This document shows, piece by piece, positions 47,604 to 54,734 of a stretch of 54,734 bases of DNA. The notes beneath the pieces are model-generated. The model ran no database searches and had not been told where the DNA came from. It worked only from the letters and a program-made list of their open reading frames with translations. Location: the NCBI GenBank assembly GCA_002751075.1, contig NAOQ01000090.1:131383-186116 (forward strand), written 5' to 3'. Source of the stretch: Ichthyophonus hoferi. Its lineage: Eukaryota; Opisthokonta; Ichthyosporea; Ichthyophonida; Ichthyophonidae. Position 1 is the first letter of the stretch. Every line of letters starts with the position of its first letter. The translations under genes were made by a program, and so were the position numbers.

Positions 47604-50600
47604 TCATGCGTGGGTTTTATTCTTTAAGTTGGAAGGTCAAAGTAGGTAAGTCGTGCGTGATCTGCAAAGAAGTAGTCAGCGTAAAGAAAGAAGTATTATG
47701 TAAAAGGTATGTAATTTATTTTTTCTGTAGCTAATTATTATTTTAATGTTGTCGCTGAATTTTAATATGTAATGTAAAAGCTTACAGAGCATCCCTGGAT
47801 TAGATTATATTTCTATAGGTATACGTATCGTAACCACAACCCATCCATCCATACATATATATATTGCAACCAATATAATGGTAGCTATAGTTATGTCATA
47901 ATAATAATAAACATAATTTATAGGAACTTATGGATTTCAAGCAGAAAATTATAAAAAATCTACCAAAAATATTAATTGGCAGTACAATTAAACATCTGTA
48001 GTTTTCAAAACAGACAGACCAAGGCACATCATTCATGCTTGCTATTATTATCCAATGACACCCAATTTTGCGGTATGTTCATGATTATAAGCCAATTAAT
48101 GCATGACTTTAAATTTAAAGTTGACATGTTGAAGTAAGTCACGTTTCACGATATATATATTCTAGCTATTGTTGTTCTAAGCGGGTATTTCTCGCAGGTT
48201 ATTAGTCGTGATATCCCTGCAATCATATTTTGTTATTTTATTTTAAATATATTTGTTCAGTCCTATTTCATTATATATATCTATATAACTGTTAAACCGA
48301 CCTTCCTTTCCGTCTTATCTTTCCTATCCTCCACCTCATTGGATTATCTCTCCTCCCATTCTACTTTTCTATTGGGTTATCTCTAGATGTAGCAGGACAT
48401 TCTGTTCCAAGCACTGCCATATAGCAGTCCCTCTTAATGCCTACGGGAAGCCAGACTCGGAGGGAGTCTTGTATTTTATATGTGGTGACTGTCATGTAGA
48501 CTATATGAACGATATTCTAGAGAAGGTCGAGGACGGAGTTAACGTTAACAATGGTGTATCATGTATGTTCACAAAGAAAACTGGATATGGTTATGTATGT
48601 TTGTGTGTATATGCAAAACAGAGATATGTGAGTAGGTGGAAATATTAGAAGTATTAGATAATGTTATTATAGGTTACCAAGACGTAATGGATAGCATTAT
48701 TTATGGCCTGTTGTGTGGTTTACCTTGCATTGTTTTTCAAGCCTGCCTACATCCACACATCCTTCTTGTATTGGACTTTTATGTCTACATTCAGGGTAAT
48801 CTTTAGGCTATCTCCTGTTATATATATATATGATCTACTGCCTGCCGACATCCAATACCATCGCATATTTTAGTATAAACTACCAATCATCAATGAGTGT
48901 ACAGCCGATAACATTATTTCAAACATATTCTAAATATTAAATAGCGCCAATCGCACTTTGCCTTTTCTCCACCCCGTTCTATTACATTATTATCCTCTAT
49001 TTATCTTCTACTATAATTCGATCATTGTTCTAAAACTTCTTTAATCCTACCGCAGCGTTAATCCCTCCCATGCAAGCTGTAGGCCTCACGGTTCCACAGT
49101 CTACAAATGCTGATAATATATCAACTGAGGAGATAAAGCGGAGAATATCCGACCATATTGTCGGTCGACCCACTCAAGGGGAGATGGTGATCAAAGGAAT
49201 CTTGAAACAAGGCACTGGTAAGAACTCCTGATGATTTAAATAAGTGGTTAATAGAAATTGACCCCATAAAGATGTGTATAGTTAATACAACCTATAGCTT
49301 ATGATTGATAGGTCATATTTGTAACCTTAGTAGCAGAGGCAAGAAGGGCGACGGGTAATGTCATTGACACAGGTGAATGGGAATGGGAAGAGAATGTTAT
49401 ATATATATATATATATATATATTAAGTAAGCGTGACAGGGCATAGGTGATAGGTTATAAAGGACACATTTATTGGGTGACAGGACAACATTGACGAGAAG
49501 GAGAGGGTAAGGGAAAGGATTTTATAGTGACTATGGACGATATAAAATGATTCCACAATGCGGTTAATTCTATACGCAAATCATAATGTAGCTTTAATAC
49601 AGTTCGACGAGTAAGCGTGGTGCTGCAGGCTGTACAGTATGACTTGGAAAAGCATCAATTAAGAGATCACCTTAATCGCAAGGTAGGGCCATTTATCTCT
49701 CTTGAAAATACTTTCTATTACCTTATACTCTATATCATATTGTGAGTTTGTGGAAACCACTGTGGTTTTATTGGGCATTCTGCATAAGTAGGTAAAGTAA
49801 CACGATAGATAATATCGTACTATATTACATACTGTATTACTTACATTCTATATTGCATACTATACCATATACTATATGACATACCGTATTACATATTATA
49901 TTACATACTGCATTACATGCTATTGCATACTGTATTACATACTATACTACATACTATATCACATACTATACCATATACTATATCACATACCATACTACAT
50001 ACTATATCACATACTATATACTACATACTATATCATATACTATACTACATACTATATCACATACTATACTATATACTATATCACATACTATATTACGTAC
50101 TGTATCACATACTATATACTATATACTATATCACATACTATACTACATACTATATCACATACTATACTATATACTATATCACATACTATATTATGTACTG
50201 TATTACATACTATATCATAAAATATATTACATACTATATTACATATTATATTACACACTTTTGTACACACTATCCTCCCGATTTACTTGCTATAGCCTGT
50301 GATTCATAATTGCCCCCCTGCTTGACATGTCTATTTATAGGTGATAAAACCACACTAACCAATCAATGATACCCTTATAGCTATCAGACCGGCCCAATAT
50401 CGAATTTCTAATTGGTGGGTGTCCTTTGTCCTCCCCCTTCCTCCTTTAATACATAGTAACCATGTAACCATAGTAACCATAGTAACCCAACCCTGGTCAA
50501 CATCGACATCTACTTTCGCCTCTATGCATGTCTTGATCCAATTGATAATTCATTCTTTCCTGATTGCGAGTTTTTTCATCTCTTTTCTGATAGATCATCG

Positions 50601-51787
50601 TTGTTTATATTTGCACCATCCGCCTTAATAATGGTTTCCAATTGGCTCGTTCATTTTTAATTGAGCTGTGCATTACACTTTATTTCCAGACACATCCTGT
50701 CTGTATCCAACCATCTTTCTATCACTCCTAATAGTACCAATTTTGGTAATATTTTACAGACAAACGAATCCTATTTGACGAGGCAGTGATGGTAATGGAG
50801 ACCTATGGGCCTGATGGCTATGATAGGCAGGGCGAGAAACCCTGGACAACTCTCACCACTACAGACAAGGTGGGTGAAGGTGATTGCATGAAGGACTATA
50901 TTTACTTTTTGATGTGCTTGGTACATTGGTGGAGATTTTAACATGGTGTAGGTGTGATTCCGTTTATTTTATTGATATTGAGTCATTAAAGGGCATAATA
51001 ATGGGTATTCTGTTTAATTTTAAAATAATGAGTACACGAGGGGATATTGGTAATAATGATTATAATTTAAGTAAGTAATACATAATGATGAACATATCAT
51101 AGAGCATAGAAAGGGGTATAAGGTATATAATTAGGATGGCTTTTAATATAGATATAAAAGGTCAAAGGAGGTATGTTTGGAGTGTGGCGGTATGTATATG
51201 TAGATACATAACTATGCTTACAGGTCTCTTTGTGCGAGTAAGTTATCCAATTAATGAGGGGTCATAATAGGTGTATATGAATGGAGATCGACAAGACAAA
51301 CATATATATATATATATATATTGTTTTTCTGTATATCTCTCTAACTATGAGATATGCATGTACTCTATATTCTCAATAAGCACATACACGTTAACATAAC
51401 ACAATAGAGTGTACGCGATGTTGAGGAACCACATGTAATATCGAAACAATGTTTTACTTTATATGATATGATATACTGTAATGTGTGGTACCATACATAC
51501 CTCCACACAACATCCTTTAATATATCAGTTGTACCGATGTATTGCAATATAATGTAGTTGGTCTATGATAATAGTAATAAGCATTGGCATATTAAGGAAA
51601 CAATTTAAAATACTATACTATATAATGATATGTAGTAATATGCCATAATCTCATAACCAATATCTCCATGTCGCTGTGCTGACTATTTTATACACAGATG
51701 GCTATTAAAAAAGAATTGAACGACTTCAAGGCATCTGAGATGATTGTACATGCAGAGAGCAGGAAGTTTACTAGATTTCATCGATGA
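47604..51787 (+). CDS. FYVE-like zinc finger + RPEL motifs + Phactr PP1-binding tail
   Basis: Exons 47604-47706, 48387-48562, 49056-49217, 49603-49682, 50381-50414, 50760-50869 and 51698-51787 join in phase; from the ATG at 47606 they give 250 residues. Cys17, 20, 32, 35, 40, 44, 66 and 69 follow C-x2-C-x11-C-x2-C-x4-C-x3-C-x21-C-x2-C, like FYVE-type fingers (core LCKRCSRTFCSKHC), without the classical RRHHCR and WxxD motifs. KRRISDHIVGRPTQGEM is an RPEL (G-actin-binding) motif. A second, LRDHLNRKLSDRPNIEFL, is completed by a 34-nt exon. The end (YDRQGEKPWTTLTTTDK, KELNDFKASEM, ESRKFTRFHR) matches the PP1-binding C-terminus of animal Phactr (DYDRRADKPWTRLT...KELNEFKSTEM...LTRFHRP). Actin-sensing control of PP1 is inferred from the family. 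N-terminal exons may be missing. Confidence 0.85.
49399..49422. repeat. (TA)n microsatellite
   Basis: TA run in the intron between the RPEL exon (49056-49217) and the next exon of the Phactr-like gene. Confidence 0.9.
49797..50262. repeat. Tandem array of ACATACTATAT-type units
   Basis: About 465 bases of imperfect 10-13-base units (acatactatatc, acatactatact, acatactgtatt), with hints of a higher-order period of about 24. It fills much of the intron before the 34-nt RPEL microexon. Long Tyr/Ile/His translations across it are artefacts. Confidence 0.9.
51301..51322. repeat. (TA)n microsatellite
   Basis: TA run in the last intron of the Phactr-like gene. Confidence 0.9.
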
Positions 51788-53856
51788 AATATATGTTTAG
51801 TTGTGATCGCCCAGACCCTTAGACCATATAAATGTATAAATGCATAGATGCACATTTAAATGCACATGCATATACTTACACATTATTACACACAATATAT
51901 ATATATAAACTTAAGTCACGTGTATTTGTTTACACAAACATATATATACATAGGAAGTAATACGTCCTACTACATACCAAATAAGATCATACATTATTGT
52001 ATTTGAAATCGATTTTAAAATTTGCATGAAATGGGTTTACCTAAATGCTGTGCTATACATATCATTGATTAATAAGCTAGAAGGTTGTTTAGATTACCTT
52101 TTCAATTTAACAAAACTAAAGTAATAGCGTGATTGGTGGCTATTTATAGAAGAGGTGGGAGCCACATGTACCGCATATTTTTATTTTTTAGAAGTGATAA
52201 CAATCATTTATGGTGTAGTATAGGATAATATAGATAGTATAGTCACGCATTAGTAATGTGTTTTAAAATAAATGAAGCCGCTCAATGAGAGATGTACAGA
52301 TTAAAATGTTGTTAAACTGTAAGTTAGTTGGTCACGTCTCGTTTTATAAGGTGTATCAAGATATGCTTCGACCAATGGTATGAAGATTTATATTTTATGT
52401 TATATTATTGTTGTTTTAATTAATAGAGTCCATAGTAGATTAATAAGGTACTCTCAACTATGTGTAGTACGATTCTTTACTTCTATAAAAAACGGGGTAG
52501 ATGAAGGGCGAGAGGTTGGGTGGTAGAAGAAAAATGGTCACCTCAACTAGGTTTACCAAGCCTCAGTTACTTACCTCTAAGAAACGTGATATGAATTCTC
52601 CTACACTAAGATAGCCATAAATCAATTGAGATTTTATGACAACTAATTATTGTATTAGTGTCAGTGTGTATAATGAACTACATATAGTAATCACTATACA
52701 CCCATTGGCCTTTAATATATGCGATAGGAGCAAGTTACCACATAAGGGTATATATGGCATAGGTCATTTCCATTTTATTTTAATTTTTATAATTCTGTTT
52801 TAATTTTAAAAATCTGACTCGCATGGTACGATTATCACCTTATATGAGAAAAAACAATGAATATAGTATACTATAATATCAAAGTTCTAATGCAACCCAT
52901 CACTCATTAGATGTTCATTAAGAATGCTGAGATATATTAATCCTTTGTGACGCATACTAATTATATGACGGGCCATCGCATGCATGTACCATAGAGAACT
53001 GGGCCTATATAGTATTGGAATTAATCCTTTATGATCAAATCACATTGGTTCCTCTTTTAAGATAGCTAATAGTCACTAATATTTCTATTTTAATTTTTAT
53101 TAGATTATCATGTAGGCTCAATCTTATACCATGATCTTATGCTGCTTTGCAGGCCAATTATGTCTTAAGAATGATTGGTAATTTTAACTATATTTCATGA
53201 TTTATGAGTCCAAGTACATACTATAATATGAACCCTTTTTATACTTATAAACCTTTGTATATAATAACAATTAGTCTCCTGGCCGTCAGGTGTATGTATG
53301 TTGAAGTTCCCTGTTGATAGTGGTTTGATTATAGCTACGTATACCTGGAAAGAACAACGAGACAGAGATTAGAGAGGGATAAGACAGGCCAGGTATAGAT
53401 ATAGTAGCTAGTGTTCAGGAGTCCCAAATACAATACCCTAATAGTGTATATACTGTGTATATATATATGTATTAACACTCCCTTGTACAAGTGAGTGGCA
53501 TCTACAGTCTGTTAGCACAATACCTACATAGTCACATAGTCGCTAAGGGTAGGCCTAAGATGGGGTAGTGTACCATCGTTATATGTGATGATTATCCAAT
53601 GAGCATAAGAAACTCATGGACTCGTTTTCTTTCAACAATGAAAATGCGTATATAGCGTATATATGTACGCATAGCATAATACATAAAGTACAGCACCCAA
53701 AACCTTCCTAGGTAGTACTAAAATCCATACTGCTAGTAGGTAATCTCACAATTAATAAACACACACGGTTATGTGCATTGGCCTCTGCAATCTAGGGGAA
53801 AATTAGAAATGTGGAAGTAAGAAGATGAGGGAGGGAGAGGAAGAGGGAAAGGTCAC
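51788..53856. other. Intergenic region with isolated exon-like minus-strand pieces
   Basis: It holds the 3' flanks of the Phactr-like gene (+) and the right-edge gene (-). Two minus-strand pieces look exon-like. One, about 53350-53285, has acceptor tttccag and an open frame beginning VYVAIIKPLSTGNFN. The other, about 52602-52569, has an AG acceptor and a gtaagt donor and could read VGEFISRFLE. They could not be joined to each other or to the exon at 54658-53857, which ends in a stop. Confidence 0.3.
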
Positions 53857-54658
53857 CTATTGGGTGGTGCCAGACGGGTTGCTAGACTCAGGGATGGGGG
53901 TGAGTGAGGAGGGAGAGAGAGGTATAGCCGTATGATTGGCTGGGTCGGTAATGGTATTGGTTGCTGTCTTTTCCATTGGAGCTATGTCACCAAAGGCCTG
54001 TTCTAAATTGATGGCTGGGGTCGGGACTGTATTCCCATTTGAGGATGACCCTTCAATGGGTCTTTCTAATCTCTTGGGTGAAGTCGTTTTTAGCTTCTCA
54101 TTAGTCGTGGTAGCACCAATGGGTTTACCTAAACTTGGTGATGGCGTCAGTGCTGGACTGGTTGTAGAATTGGTACATTTCATGTGCCTTTGAGCGATCT
54201 TGGTGGGGACAAGTGCCCTCTTTTCCATAGGTAACAAGGTCCGTGGTATCGTCTTTTTTGGACTCACTACGTTCTTCTTAATGGGTGAAGGGCTGACTTT
54301 GGACTTGGACATATTCGGCAATGATTGGTGGTGCGTCAGTGAGGTGGCGGAACTGTGTACGGGTTTGGGGGAGAGTGCAGGGGCTTTGGCATCCATTGCA
54401 CTATCAGGGGAGTCGTCTCCTGCATAGGCCACCCCTTGGGTAAGAATACGCATGTGATCACGGAACTTGAGGGGATGAGGCCTGGGGATAGGCACTGGTA
54501 ATATTTCATCCTCTAGGGTCATGGAGGAAGAGAAGTCAGAGAGATTGAGGCAGGGAGGGGAAGGCTCATTGAAGAGAATCTGGGAAGTTGGCCTGGTATC
54601 TGTAGTGTGAGCATTGGTCGCATTGGTCACACGAGGACTATTACTGGCTGAAGCAGAC
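53857..54658 (-). CDS. Terminal exon of a Ser/Pro/Thr-rich protein, gene runs off the window
   Basis: The minus-strand frame opens after a catatag acceptor and continues for 266 codons to a TAG stop. The frame extends past the acceptor into (TACA)n-like repeat, which is presumably intron. The protein is low-complexity: many SP/TP dipeptides (KVSPSPIKK, VVSPKKTIPR, PALTPSPSLG), basic clusters and an acidic patch. This suggests a disordered, phosphorylated C-terminal tail. One better-ordered stretch, PVPIPRPHPLKFRDHMRIL, may be a linear binding motif. The SPIKK/SPKK phrases resemble CDK sites or AT-hook-like elements. No domain or family was recognised, and the folded part should lie beyond 54734. 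Confidence 0.7.
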
Positions 54659-54734
54659 CTATATGTGTATGTGTGCGCATGTGTGTGGGCGTATGGATGG
54701 ATATATGTATATATATATGTATGCATGTATGTAT

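Noticed and set aside
49876-50309. Two long Tyr/Ile/His-rich frames
   Set aside because: Translations of the ACATACTATAT tandem array, not proteins.
53936-54427. Two plus-strand frames of 75-85 codons
   Set aside because: Antisense shadows of the minus-strand Ser/Pro-rich exon.

Overview
This is an AT-rich eukaryotic nuclear segment. Genes are broken into many small exons (19-305 nt) with GT-AG introns of a few hundred bases, so most real exons lie inside or between short open reading frames. The gene content (NSUN2, TMCO1, an SDR16C-type dehydrogenase, RPEL/Phactr) points to an animal or a close unicellular relative of animals. The compact layout and dense TA/AT microsatellites would suit an early-branching animal such as a sponge, but that is inference. 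Gene models were built by hand from splice sites, codon phase and remembered family sequences. Five of them (nucleoredoxin-like, NSUN2, ARM protein, SDR, TMCO1) close as complete phase-consistent reading frames.

Layout. 0.9-5.5 kb: a cryptic minus-strand gene with RING-like Cys/His residues (tentative). 6.0-7.9 kb (+): nucleoredoxin-like thioredoxin-fold protein. 9.7-19.2 kb (-): NSUN2 tRNA cytosine-5 methyltransferase in 21 exons, with a 590-base assembly gap in its last visible intron. 19.2-26.4 kb: gene-poor, with decayed ABCC-type ATPase fragments and a few isolated exon-like islands. 26.4-30.8 kb (-): armadillo-repeat protein ending in a SOCS-box-like segment and a four-Cys module. 30.8-36.5 kb: gene-poor, with an unclassified repeat-like block (about 32.2-34.0 kb) and a long foldback element (34.2-35.2 kb). 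36.6-42.1 kb (-): SDR16C-type dehydrogenase, divergently transcribed from TMCO1 (+, 42.5-45.2 kb) across a 424-bp promoter holding a perfect CRE. 46.3-51.8 kb (+): a gene joining a FYVE-like zinc finger to RPEL motifs and the Phactr PP1-binding tail, also preceded by a CRE. 53.9-54.7 kb (-): last exon of an unidentified Ser/Pro/Thr-rich protein.

The genes look like ordinary housekeeping and regulatory neighbours, not an operon or a mobile island. The two proteins most likely to be undescribed are the FYVE-like/RPEL/Phactr fusion and the ARM/SOCS-box-like/zinc protein, a plausible Cullin-RING ligase substrate receptor.
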